From assembly GCA_946408315.1 (NCBI GenBank), contig CAMJRV010000168.1, positions 1 to 5,932 on the forward strand: a DNA stretch of 5,932 bases. The letters are read 5' to 3'. Origin of the DNA: an uncultured Bacillota bacterium. GTDB taxonomy: Bacteria; Bacillota; Clostridia; Peptostreptococcales; Anaerovoracaceae. A program made the translations under genes and the position numbers. Below are positions 1-5,862 of this stretch, piece by piece; the first letter of the stretch is position 1; each line of letters opens with the position of its first letter. The notes under the pieces are model-generated. The model saw only the letters and a list, made by a program, of their open reading frames with translations, did not search any database and had not been told where the DNA came from.

Positions 1-54
1 GCTGGCTCCGCTGGATGTAACGAGCTCGGACGCCCTGAACATATTGCGTTTCAT
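1..54 (-). CDS. 5' end of an unidentified minus-strand gene (partial)
   Basis: On the minus strand an ATG at 54-52 opens a frame that stays open to the window edge and reads MKRNMFRASELVTSSGAS (18 codons). A good Shine-Dalgarno sequence, AGGAGAGG (minus strand of 60-67), sits 5 bases upstream of the ATG, which is the main reason to believe the start. The gene is divergent from the recombinase gene and is preceded by a strongly folded leader. Too little of the protein is present to assign a family. The first residues show no clear signal peptide or domain motif. Confidence 0.6.
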   Translation of the reverse strand, partial: MKRNMFRASELVTSSGAS

Positions 55-71
55 ATAAACCTCTCCTTTGA

Positions 72-124
72 GCACCTAACTGCATTTGCATCACGATGCC
101 TAAAGGCAAATGCGTAGTAGGTGC
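72..124 (-). promoter_or_regulatory. Long stem-loop in the leader of the minus-strand gene
   Basis: Positions 72-78 pair with 118-124 (GCACCTA/TAGGTGC), 80-81 pair with 116-117, and 82-89 pair with 106-113 (GCATTTGC/GCAAATGC). That gives about 17 base pairs with small bulges and a 16-base loop. The loop region can form competing small hairpins: TGCC TAAA GGCA at 97-108, and GCAT CACG ATGC at 88-99. The structure ends 4 bases from the Shine-Dalgarno sequence of the gene starting at 54, so a role in controlling that gene's translation or transcript stability is plausible. I do not recognise it as a named riboswitch. It could equally be a palindromic intergenic repeat. Confidence 0.6.
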
Positions 125-131
125 CATACAG

Positions 132-165
132 AAATTCACCAGCCGTAAGGCTGGATTGAATTTTT
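132..165. terminator. Terminator-like hairpin in the divergent intergenic region
   Basis: AAATTCA (132-138) and CCAGCC (139-144) pair with GGCTGG (149-154) and TGAATTT (157-163) around a GTAA loop, with two unpaired bases at 155-156. On the plus strand the stem runs into TTTTT at 161-165, as in an intrinsic terminator. However, no plus-strand gene is known upstream. On the minus strand it would be the first hairpin of the leader of the gene starting at 54, without a clear T tract after it. The structure is certain; the terminator role is not. Confidence 0.5.
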
Positions 166-232
166 CAGTTGTACTTCCTTACAGCCTATGAGGGGGTTTT
201 GGATTTTAGTACATGTTTTTTAAGAATAAGGA

Positions 233-261
233 TTGTATCGAAATGCCACTTCATATATAAT
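233..261 (+). promoter_or_regulatory. Promoter of the tyrosine recombinase gene
   Basis: The -35-like TTGTAT (233-238) is followed by a 17-base spacer and a perfect -10 TATAAT (256-261). Transcription would begin near 268, about 28 bases before the ATG at 296. This argues that the codons upstream of 296 in the same frame, including the TTG at 233, are promoter rather than protein. Confidence 0.65.
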
Positions 262-295
262 TTGGTATGATGAAATCAAACAGTTTGGAGAACCT

Positions 296-1186
296 ATGGA
301 TTCTAATTTATACGACTTTATCAATTATCTTTCTTCAGAGAAAAAGATGGCGAAGAATTCCCTGGAGGCCTATAAAAGAGATGTCATGGAGTTCGCGGAG
401 ATGATCCGGGAAAAACAGAATCTCTCTTTGGACGAGGCCAGCAACACGGAAGTCGTCGCTTATTTGCTGAAGCTGAAAAACGAAGGCAAATCGGCCGCGA
501 CGGTCAACCGGAAGGTGGCTTCTCTGAGGGCTTTTTATAATTACCTGGCGGGAAGGAAGCTCATATCGGACAACCCGACTGTGAATATCAAATCGCCGAA
601 GATCGAGAGAAAGAAGATCGAGTACCTTACCATCGAAGAAATCGACGAATTGCTGGGCAAGCCGGACGGTTCTTTGAAGGGACTGAGAGACCGGGCGATC
701 CTGGAACTGCTTTATGCCACGGGAATCAGGGTCAGCGAAGTCGTCGAAATGAATATCGAGGATGTCAATCTGAGAATGGGTTTTGTGACCTGTACCGGCG
801 AGCATGGAAAGGCGAGGATCATCCCCATGGGAAGGCCGTCCAGAGCTGCGGTAGAGGAGTACATATATGAAGTCAGGCCCAAATTTCTCCGGGATGGCGA
901 CGGCGTTGAAAAAGCGCTGTTCGTCAACTATGCGGGAAACCGCCTGACGAGACAGGGACTCTGGAAGCTCCTGAAGGAATATGCCCGGCTGGCCGGAATC
1001 GAAAGCAAGCTGACTCCCCAGACTTTGAGAAATTCCTTTGCCGTGCATATGATTCAAAACGGAGCCGACCTGAAGTCGCTCCAGGAGCTGATGGGACATG
1101 AGGATATCAGCGCAACCCAGATTTACCTCTCGGTCACGAAAAACAGGATCAAGGAAGTGTACGACAAATCCCACCCAAGGGCGTAG
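296..1186 (+). CDS. XerC/XerD-type tyrosine recombinase
   Basis: A site-specific DNA recombinase of the phage-integrase family, 296 residues, the usual length of XerC/XerD. Such enzymes cut and rejoin DNA through a tyrosine-DNA intermediate; Xer proteins resolve chromosome dimers at dif. The N-terminal SAM-like DNA-binding domain spans about residues 1-90 and the catalytic domain about 110-296. Active-site residues visible are R145 (ATGIRVSE), K172 (GKARIIPMG), R245, H268 (LMGHEDIS) and nucleophile Y277 (TQIYLSVTK). The family C-terminus EVYDKSHPRA is intact. The HxxR motif is changed: Q242 stands where His is normal (PQTLRNSFA), and N246 replaces the following His. I chose the ATG at 296 because GGAG lies 5 bases upstream and the TATAAT promoter lies within the longer TTG-started frame. 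It may be the housekeeping XerD, a Xer paralogue or a former element integrase. No element boundaries or second recombinase are visible, so I leave the symbol empty. Confidence 0.92.
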   Translation: MDSNLYDFINYLSSEKKMAKNSLEAYKRDVMEFAEMIREKQNLSLDEASNTEVVAYLLKLKNEGKSAATVNRKVASLRAFYNYLAGRKLISDNPTVNIKSPKIERKKIEYLTIEEIDELLGKPDGSLKGLRDRAILELLYATGIRVSEVVEMNIEDVNLRMGFVTCTGEHGKARIIPMGRPSRAAVEEYIYEVRPKFLRDGDGVEKALFVNYAGNRLTRQGLWKLLKEYARLAGIESKLTPQTLRNSFAVHMIQNGADLKSLQELMGHEDISATQIYLSVTKNRIKEVYDKSHPRA

Positions 1187-1193
1187 AAATAGC

Positions 1194-1222
1194 TTGATTT
1201 ATATCGAAAGCTATGTTATTAT
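1194..1222 (+). promoter_or_regulatory. Promoter of rplS
   Basis: TTGATT (1194-1199), a 17-base spacer and TATTAT (1217-1222) form a near-consensus housekeeping promoter 8 bases after the recombinase stop codon. Transcription from about 1229 would give a leader of roughly 105 bases before rplS. This suggests that rplS is transcribed independently of the recombinase gene. Confidence 0.7.
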
Positions 1223-1228
1223 ATTCTT

Positions 1229-1335
1229 CGGTGTATTACGGGCGGTCCTCTGGATATCTGATTTTAAGATTTCGACTGCGCGCGAAGGTGCGCGTCAGGA
1301 TACCAAGAACGTCTATGGAGAAAGGAGGAATTACG
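1229..1335 (+). promoter_or_regulatory. Structured rplS leader, candidate L19 autoregulatory element
   Basis: The untranslated leader folds. GAC and GCGCGC (1274-1276, 1278-1283) pair with 1288-1296 around a GAAG loop with T1277 bulged. An outer stem can form between GGATATCTG (1252-1260) and CAGGATACC (1296-1304) with single-base bulges. The leader ends in AAAGGAGG (1321-1328). Firmicute rplS genes are known to carry an L19 leader family that mediates feedback by the protein, so this position and structure fit. I matched position and hairpins only, not a covariance model. Confidence 0.5.
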
Positions 1336-1683
1336 ATGGATTTAATGAAAATGATCGCACAGGACTATGTGAGAGATGATATCCCTCAGTTCAACGTTGG
1401 AGATACAGTAAAAGTACACATTAAGATCAAGGAAGGGAACAGAGAAAGAATTCAGATTTTTGAAGGCTTTGTTCTCAAGAGACAGAACGGCGGACTTGGC
1501 GAGACGTTTACCGTGAGAAGAATCGCTTCCGGCGTTGGCGTCGAAAAGACTTTCCCGCTTCATTCTCCGAGAATTGACAAGATCGAAGTAGTAAGACGCG
1601 GTGATGTAAGAAGAGCGAAGCTCAACTACATGCGCGAAAGAACCGGAAAAGCGGCTAAGATTAAGAGCAAAGAAAATAAATAG
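1336..1683 (+). CDS. rplS: 50S ribosomal protein L19 (bL19)
   Basis: Encodes 115 residues, the normal length of bacterial L19, a 50S protein at the interface with the 30S subunit. Recognisable segments are the N-terminal [20 protein letters not shown], the [12 protein letters not shown] strand, [46 protein letters not shown] over residues 56-98 (split here only for description), and a lysine-rich tail. The start at 1336 is fixed by AAAGGAGG 7 bases upstream. An in-frame ATG at 1315 would place that site inside the gene and is rejected. In many Firmicutes rplS closes the rpsP-rimM-trmD operon. Here it follows a recombinase gene and has its own promoter and structured leader. rbgA follows after 55 bases. 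Confidence 0.98.
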   Translation: MDLMKMIAQDYVRDDIPQFNVGDTVKVHIKIKEGNRERIQIFEGFVLKRQNGGLGETFTVRRIASGVGVEKTFPLHSPRIDKIEVVRRGDVRRAKLNYMRERTGKAAKIKSKENK

Positions 1684-1690
1684 CACGAAT

Positions 1691-1717
1691 GAAGGGGAGC
1701 CTGTGGGTTCCCTTTTC
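1691..1717 (+). terminator. Weak terminator or attenuator between rplS and rbgA
   Basis: GAAGGGGA (1691-1698) plus CC (1700-1701) pair with GGTTCCCTTT (1706-1715) around a TGTG loop, with G1699 bulged. The stem is followed only by a short TTTTC run. This probably terminates partially, which would let rplS be expressed more than the downstream rbgA and rnhB genes while still allowing read-through. Confidence 0.55.
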
Positions 1718-1738
1718 TTATACGAAAGGTGAGCAGGA

Positions 1739-2572
1739 ATGGAGCATATCAACTGGTACCCGGGCCATATGAAAAAAACGAGGGAACTCATACAGGAAAA
1801 CCTGAAGATGGTGGATATCGTCATCGAGGTGGTTGACGCGCGCATTCCCGTATCCAGCAGAAATCCCATCATAGACGAGCTGATCAAAAGCAAAGACCGG
1901 ATCATCGTCCTGAATAAGAGCGACCTGTCCGATAACCGCGCCAATGAAGCCTGGGTGGAATTTTTCAAAAAACAGGGTCACGACGTGCTGCCCATGAACT
2001 GTATGTCGGGTTACGGTGTGCCTCAGTTCCTCAAACTGCTCACTTCCATACAGGAGAAAAAGAACGAGGGCAAGGTCAGGAAAAAGCCGCTGCGCATGAT
2101 GATCGTCGGTGTGCCAAACGTAGGAAAATCCTCGCTGATCAACAGGCTGACAGGGAAAAAGAGCGCCAAGACCGGAAACAAGCCGGGGGTTACGAGAGGC
2201 AAACAGTGGCTCAATCTGGAGAACGACATGCAGCTTCTGGATACTCCGGGCATTCTCTGGCCCAAGTTTGAGGACCCTAAAGCCGGGTTGAATCTGGCCT
2301 TCTGCGGGTCCATCAAGGATGAGATCCTGGACGTGGCTACCCTGGCTTTGGAACTGATCGGAGTGCTGCAATCCGATTATCCCGATCTGCTGAAAGAGAG
2401 ATATAAGCTGGAAGATCTGGGAGAAACGCCGCTTGAGACCATGGAACGGATCGCGGAGAAGAGGGGCTTTATCCAGTCAGGAAAGCGCATCGATTATGAA
2501 CGGACCGGGAGAACGGTGCTGGATGAGTTTCGCGCCGGGACGATCGGCAAAATTACGTTGGAGAAATCCTGA
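1739..2572 (+). CDS. rbgA: Ribosome biogenesis GTPase RbgA (YlqF)
   Basis: A 277-residue circularly permuted GTPase needed for late maturation of the 50S subunit in Firmicutes. The permuted motif order is visible: DAR (33-35), G4 NKSD (59-62), a G5-like segment near 87-91 (NCMSG), G1 GVPNVGKS (124-131), the G2 threonine T152 in PGVTRG, and G3 DTPG (168-171). The N-terminal WYPGHM includes H10, equivalent to the histidine (His9) implicated in GTP hydrolysis in B. subtilis RbgA. The C-terminal helical domain (about 180-277) is complete. The ATG at 1739 follows AAAGGTGAG at a normal distance. The gene lies between rplS and rnhB, a conserved Firmicute arrangement; lepB, which sometimes lies between rplS and rbgA, is absent. 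No anomalies were seen. Confidence 0.97.
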   Translation: MEHINWYPGHMKKTRELIQENLKMVDIVIEVVDARIPVSSRNPIIDELIKSKDRIIVLNKSDLSDNRANEAWVEFFKKQGHDVLPMNCMSGYGVPQFLKLLTSIQEKKNEGKVRKKPLRMMIVGVPNVGKSSLINRLTGKKSAKTGNKPGVTRGKQWLNLENDMQLLDTPGILWPKFEDPKAGLNLAFCGSIKDEILDVATLALELIGVLQSDYPDLLKERYKLEDLGETPLETMERIAEKRGFIQSGKRIDYERTGRTVLDEFRAGTIGKITLEKS

Positions 2573-2601
2573 TAGCCTTCTTCATAAGCCTGTCAGGATT
2601 T
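2564..2601 (+). repeat. Perfect 9-bp inverted repeat across the rbgA-rnhB junction
   Basis: AAATCCTGA (2564-2572), which includes the rbgA stop codon, is the exact reverse complement of TCAGGATTT (2593-2601). The loop is 20 bases. The right arm ends just before the AGGAG ribosome binding site of rnhB (2603-2607). It could modulate translational coupling or stabilise the 3' end of the rbgA message. There is no T tract worth calling a terminator. Confidence 0.5.
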
Positions 2602-2613
2602 TAGGAGATTAAA

Positions 2614-3282
2614 ATGGCAACGAGGGAAGAACTGGCGAGGAGAAAGCTCGCTGAAATGAAACAGATCGAGGAAGAGCTGTACGGAGGAGGCATCCGCTGT
2701 ATTGCCGGAATCGACGAAGTGGGGCGCGGGCCTCTGGCGGGGCCGGTGGTCGCTGCCGCCGTCATCTTGCCGAGAGATTTTGACGTCATCGGAGTGGATG
2801 ATTCCAAAAAGCTTTCCGCGAAAAAGCGTGAAGAGCTGTACGGTTTGATTACGAGGTATGCGGTTTCCTACGCCATCGGCGTCGTAGACAACCGCATCAT
2901 CGATCAGATCAATATCCTGGAGGCCACGAAACTGGCGATGAAGCAGGCTGTCGAAAAACTGACGACAACGCCTGAGTACATATTGATCGACGCTTTAACA
3001 TTGAAGGATATCTCGATTCCTCAGCGGGGCATCATAAAGGGCGACTGTCTCAGCGTGTCCATCGCGGCGGCGTCCATTGTCGCCAAGGTCACGAGGGACA
3101 GAATGATGGAGGAATATCACCGGCAATATCCCCATTACGGTTTCGACCAGAACAAGGGGTACGGTACAAAAGCGCATTATGAAGGAATCGATTGTCATGG
3201 CATGTGCCTGCTGCACCGGAAATCATTTTTAAAAAAATGGATAGAATTTCAAGAAGATGATGCCGTGCTTTCAAACCCATGA
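2614..3282 (+). CDS. rnhB: Ribonuclease HII
   Basis: A 222-residue enzyme that cuts the RNA strand of RNA-DNA hybrids and starts removal of single ribonucleotides misincorporated in DNA. Family signatures are GIDEVGRGPLAGPVVAAAV (32-50) with metal ligands D34 and E35, DDSKKLS (62-68), D126 in LIDALTL, and SIAAASIVAKVTRDRMM (149-165) with D162 as the probable fourth acidic ligand. An N-terminal charged helix (about 1-25) precedes the catalytic domain; it is shorter than the extension in B. subtilis RNase HII. The ATG at 2614 has AGGAG 6 bases upstream. The gene lies 41 bases after rbgA and is probably co-transcribed with it. The C-terminus is intact, and its stop codon is part of an extended -10 promoter for the next gene. 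Confidence 0.97.
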   Translation: MATREELARRKLAEMKQIEEELYGGGIRCIAGIDEVGRGPLAGPVVAAAVILPRDFDVIGVDDSKKLSAKKREELYGLITRYAVSYAIGVVDNRIIDQINILEATKLAMKQAVEKLTTTPEYILIDALTLKDISIPQRGIIKGDCLSVSIAAASIVAKVTRDRMMEEYHRQYPHYGFDQNKGYGTKAHYEGIDCHGMCLLHRKSFLKKWIEFQEDDAVLSNP

Positions 3283-3288
3283 TATAAT
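3280..3288 (+). promoter_or_regulatory. Extended -10 promoter of the lipoprotein gene
   Basis: TGATATAAT (3280-3288) is a perfect TGn-TATAAT extended -10 element, and its TGA is also the rnhB stop codon. The matching -35 region is poor (ATGCCG at 3260-3265, 17-base spacing), which an extended -10 can compensate for. It lies about 42 bases before the lipoprotein start codon. Confidence 0.55.
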
Positions 3289-3330
3289 GAACGCAGAAAT
3301 GAATCAAATGGGGATCGGGAGGAAGCAAAA

Positions 3331-4896
3331 ATGAAGAAAAAAGTTTCAATTATCCTCTGTCTTATTCTGGTGATGGCTTCTCTGGCAGGCTGCTCGCAGG
3401 CGGAACTGGGCTATCTTGATATGAGCAGGCAGATTTCCGCTTCGGCAGAATATCGGGTAACGGGTTCTGCTGAGGGAGAGATCGACTTTGATGCGCTGGC
3501 TGCGCTGTCAGATCAGACAGCAGAAAAGTTCCAAGCAGGCACTGCTTACGGTTCCGATATGGGCGCTGCGGATGAATTCTCAGAAATGGGGCTAAAGGGC
3601 GTTAAGAAAATAAAAATCACATATGACATGCTGGTTGATATGAAGAACGGAACGGCTTTTCAGGCTGATTTCGACGCGGAGTTCAACGGTAAGGCTTACA
3701 AGCTGGGAGATCTGTACTTTGATGCGGCCAAGGGCGTGTACGTTTCAAAGGATCTTCTGATAGGCCTGTATGACCTCTACAAAGACTTTTCGCCCGATGC
3801 GTGGGATTCTTATTTTTACTCAAAAGAATACCGAGACGAATTGCTGAAGGCCCTTGGGGACAGCAAATATGTTTCTGCGGAATATCTTGAGGGGATGAAT
3901 GCCGGAATAACGGCGCAGACGAGCGTTACGGCGATGAACAAGGAAATCAATGACGCAGCCTTCCGATTTATCGAAACGGCCTTTTCTGACTTTACGACAG
4001 GAGCGGTCAGCCAGGTGGGAGGCGGTTATAAAATTTCTCTTGACGGCCCGCAGGCGAAAAAGCTGATCGTGGATATGCTTCAGTATTTCATAGACAACAC
4101 GGGCAAGGTGATGGGTGCGTATCGGGATTACATGGCCGCGGTCATGAAGAACGTTTCCGGCTTGACAGAGGAAGAAAAGCAAGCGGCGAACGCGTCGTTT
4201 GACGAGCTGTTCGGACAAAACAATCAGATTATGATCTCCTCGGCTCTCGCAGGGGTGAAGCAGATGATTGTAGAGGCGGATAAGGCCGGATACATGGATT
4301 TCCTCAATGGGTTCCGGTATGAGACCACCGTGAGAAAATACGGAGATAAATTTGAATCTCAGGGAGAGACGTATTTGAAGGACAAAGGCAAGATCGTGTT
4401 TTCTTTGAAAAGTCAGAGCGAGCTAAGCCTTCAGGCGGTAAAGGTTGACTTTCCAAAAGCGGAAATTTCTCTCGACGAGCTGAATCAGTCGATCGATGCG
4501 CTCGAGAATAAGCAGAACCCTGTGAAAGAGGCGAATCTCACGTGGTGGAACGGCGCCGATCCTGATTATGGCTGGATCGATATCGCATATAAAAGAGAAA
4601 AAGCAAGCCCCTTCGCGAATAACGCGGAGCTGGACTACGAATCGTATTTCATAAAGGAAAAGCGTCTTTACGTTCCGATGCGCAGCATTTCCGAAGGACT
4701 TGGAGAAGCGGTGACCTGGGACCAAAAGGCGAAAAAGGCGTATGTGGTTCGGGGCGATAAGCAAATAGAGATGACAGGAATCATAAAGGATGGAACGACC
4801 TACGTCAAGGTAGCTGATTTTGCAAAGCTGGGATATCAGGTTACCTACAAGTATGATAAGGAATATCAGGAGCATTCTGTCCTTATATCCAAATAA
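3331..4896 (+). CDS. Lipoprotein with C-terminal stalk / copper-amine-oxidase-N-like domain
   Basis: A 521-residue secreted protein of unknown function. The N-terminus is a classic lipoprotein signal: MKKK, a hydrophobic core at about 5-18, and lipobox LAGC with C21 as the lipidated cysteine. It should therefore be tethered to the outer face of the membrane. Residues about 30-400 form a large region I do not recognise, with alternating beta-rich (KIKITYDMLVDMKNGTAFQ) and helical stretches. The C-terminal 90 residues contain KRLYVPMRSISEGLGEAVTW (about 444-463) followed by short strands. This resembles the repeat called the copper amine oxidase N-terminal or stalk domain (PF07833), widespread on Clostridia cell surfaces and usually not catalytic. 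The start has GGGAGG at 3317-3322, 8 bases upstream. It is on the same strand as rnhB but probably has its own promoter. A role in envelope attachment or sensing is inference only. Confidence 0.85.
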   Translation: MKKKVSIILCLILVMASLAGCSQAELGYLDMSRQISASAEYRVTGSAEGEIDFDALAALSDQTAEKFQAGTAYGSDMGAADEFSEMGLKGVKKIKITYDMLVDMKNGTAFQADFDAEFNGKAYKLGDLYFDAAKGVYVSKDLLIGLYDLYKDFSPDAWDSYFYSKEYRDELLKALGDSKYVSAEYLEGMNAGITAQTSVTAMNKEINDAAFRFIETAFSDFTTGAVSQVGGGYKISLDGPQAKKLIVDMLQYFIDNTGKVMGAYRDYMAAVMKNVSGLTEEEKQAANASFDELFGQNNQIMISSALAGVKQMIVEADKAGYMDFLNGFRYETTVRKYGDKFESQGETYLKDKGKIVFSLKSQSELSLQAVKVDFPKAEISLDELNQSIDALENKQNPVKEANLTWWNGADPDYGWIDIAYKREKASPFANNAELDYESYFIKEKRLYVPMRSISEGLGEAVTWDQKAKKAYVVRGDKQIEMTGIIKDGTTYVKVADFAKLGYQVTYKYDKEYQEHSVLISK

Positions 4897-4910
4897 CCCG
4901 AAATTAAAAT
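4883..4910 (+). promoter_or_regulatory. Possible weak larB promoter
   Basis: TTATAT (4883-4888), a 16-base spacer and TAAAAT (4905-4910) could act as a promoter. A start near 4917 would put the 15-bp stem-loop at the very 5' end of the larB transcript. The -35 match is poor, and larB could instead be read from the lipoprotein promoter. Confidence 0.3.
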
Positions 4911-4920
4911 AAGGAACGGA

Positions 4921-4959
4921 GAATAGACTTGTGCCTGACGCGACGGCACAAGTCTATTC
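4921..4959. repeat. Perfect 15-bp inverted repeat upstream of larB
   Basis: GAATAGACTTGTGCC (4921-4935) is the exact reverse complement of GGCACAAGTCTATTC (4945-4959), with a 9-base loop TGACGCGAC. It occupies the 90-base gap between the lipoprotein gene and larB and ends 27 bases before the larB ATG. The RNA stem would be very stable, but no T tract follows on either strand. It is therefore not a standard intrinsic terminator. It may be a 5' stabilising hairpin, a 3' end protector for the lipoprotein message, or a DNA operator for a dimeric regulator. Confidence 0.8.
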
Positions 4960-4986
4960 AATGATTTAAGCGATGGATGGAAAGTT

Positions 4987-5733
4987 ATGGATCAGACATA
5001 TTTAATGAATTTATTGGATCAGGTGGCCGAAGGAAAAATGAGTTCCGGCGAGGCGATGGAGCAGTTGAAGGAATTGCCGTTTCAGGATCTGGGCTTTGCC
5101 AAACTGGATCAGCATAGAAATATCCGAACCGGTTATCCTGAAACCATATACTGTGAAGGGAAGACGCCGGAGCAGGCGGCTGCTATCTTCGCCAGACTGA
5201 ACGCAAACAATTCCAACATTTTGGGAACGAGGGCGTCTGCGGAAATCTTTGAGAAGGTCAGGGAGACAGTGCCCGAGGCGGTCTATCATCCTGCCGCAAG
5301 GGTGATCACGGTGAAAAAAGATCAGAAACTTCTGACCGACAAAGTGATCGCCGTGATTACGGCTGGAACCTCCGATATTCCGGTAGCCGAGGAAGCGGCC
5401 ATTACGGCTGAGACAATGGGAAACCCGGTGGACCGGATCTTTGACGTGGGAGTGGCGGGAATTCATCGGCTGTTCGATAAGCTGCCCCGCATCCGAAGCG
5501 CCAATGTCGTCATCGTGGTAGCCGGAATGGAGGGCGCTCTTGCAAGCGTGGTGGGCGGCCTTGTGGACAAGCCGGTCATTGCAGTGCCGACCAGCGTCGG
5601 TTACGGAGCCAGCTTCGGAGGAATCTCGGCCCTGCTGACGATGCTCAACAGCTGTGCTGCGGGAATTGCGGTAGTGAATATCGACAACGGCTTCGGGGCC
5701 GGTTATCTGGCGTCCAATATCAACCGGCTATAG
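4987..5733 (+). CDS. larB: Pyridinium-3,5-biscarboxylic acid mononucleotide synthase LarB
   Basis: LarB carboxylates the pyridinium ring of nicotinic acid adenine dinucleotide and cleaves the phosphoanhydride. This gives the precursor that LarE and LarC turn into the nickel-pincer nucleotide cofactor of lactate racemase and related enzymes. The protein is 248 residues, full length for the family. The N-terminal part carries [20 protein letters not shown] and [11 protein letters not shown]. The C-terminal PurE-like domain shows [16 protein letters not shown] (123-138), [10 protein letters not shown] (153-162), [14 protein letters not shown] (180-193) and [15 protein letters not shown] (221-235). 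C223 matches the substrate-binding cysteine described in L. plantarum LarB (C221). The usual proline in GMEGALP is alanine here. The ATG at 4987 has only a weak GGA-type ribosome site, but the N-terminus matches the family start. The gene ends in TAG and is followed by a diverged copy of its own last 15 codons. larC would be expected beyond the window. Confidence 0.95.
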   Translation: MDQTYLMNLLDQVAEGKMSSGEAMEQLKELPFQDLGFAKLDQHRNIRTGYPETIYCEGKTPEQAAAIFARLNANNSNILGTRASAEIFEKVRETVPEAVYHPAARVITVKKDQKLLTDKVIAVITAGTSDIPVAEEAAITAETMGNPVDRIFDVGVAGIHRLFDKLPRIRSANVVIVVAGMEGALASVVGGLVDKPVIAVPTSVGYGASFGGISALLTMLNSCAAGIAVVNIDNGFGAGYLASNINRL

Positions 5734-5814
5734 GGAACCGGTACGAAGCCTCCTCCGGGAGCAAGCTCCCTACGCTGTCCGTTTTCCTTTGCAGCTGAAG
5801 CTGCGGAAAAAAGC
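5734..5814 (+). other. 81-bp hairpin-rich insert between the two larB tails
   Basis: This spacer separates the larB stop codon from the second tail copy. It contains two hairpins. GGGAG CAAG CTCCC lies at 5757-5770 (allowing one more pair). TTTTCC (5782-5787) plus GCAGC pair with GCTGC plus GGAAAA (5805-5810), with TTT bulged and a TGAA loop. Its length is a multiple of three, and it has no stop codon in the larB frame. The compact paired structure resembles short interspersed palindromic repeats, but copy number cannot be judged from one window. It lacks a T tract and so is a poor terminator. Confidence 0.5.
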
Positions 5815-5862
5815 AACGGCTTTGGCGCGGGGTATCTTGCGTCTAATATCAATCGGCTATGA
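5815..5862 (+). pseudogene. Diverged second copy of the larB 3' end (remnant)
   Basis: The 48 bases at 5815-5862 encode [15 protein letters not shown] plus a stop, exactly the last 15 residues of larB (codons 5686-5733). Nucleotide identity is 39 of 48. All seven differences in the sense codons are silent third-position changes, and the stop is TGA instead of TAG. Similarity continues weakly for 11 bases past the stop (8 of 11 matching 5734-5744). The copy lies 129 bases downstream in the same frame, with no start codon or upstream domain. It reads as the leftover end of another larB allele, not a functional gene. Confidence 0.75.

Noticed and set aside
233..295. Upstream extension of the recombinase frame from TTG at 233
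   Set aside because: The stretch contains the -35 and -10 elements. The ATG at 296 has a proper GGAG site and gives the standard XerD length.
335..1174. A 279-codon open frame on the minus strand opposite the recombinase gene
   Set aside because: It lies entirely antisense to a clear tyrosine recombinase, shows no protein family motif and has no convincing ribosome site. It is a shadow frame.
1213..1335. Upstream extension of the rplS frame, including ATG at 1315
   Set aside because: AAAGGAGG at 1321-1328 is correctly placed for the ATG at 1336, and L19 family proteins start there. The extension covers the structured leader.
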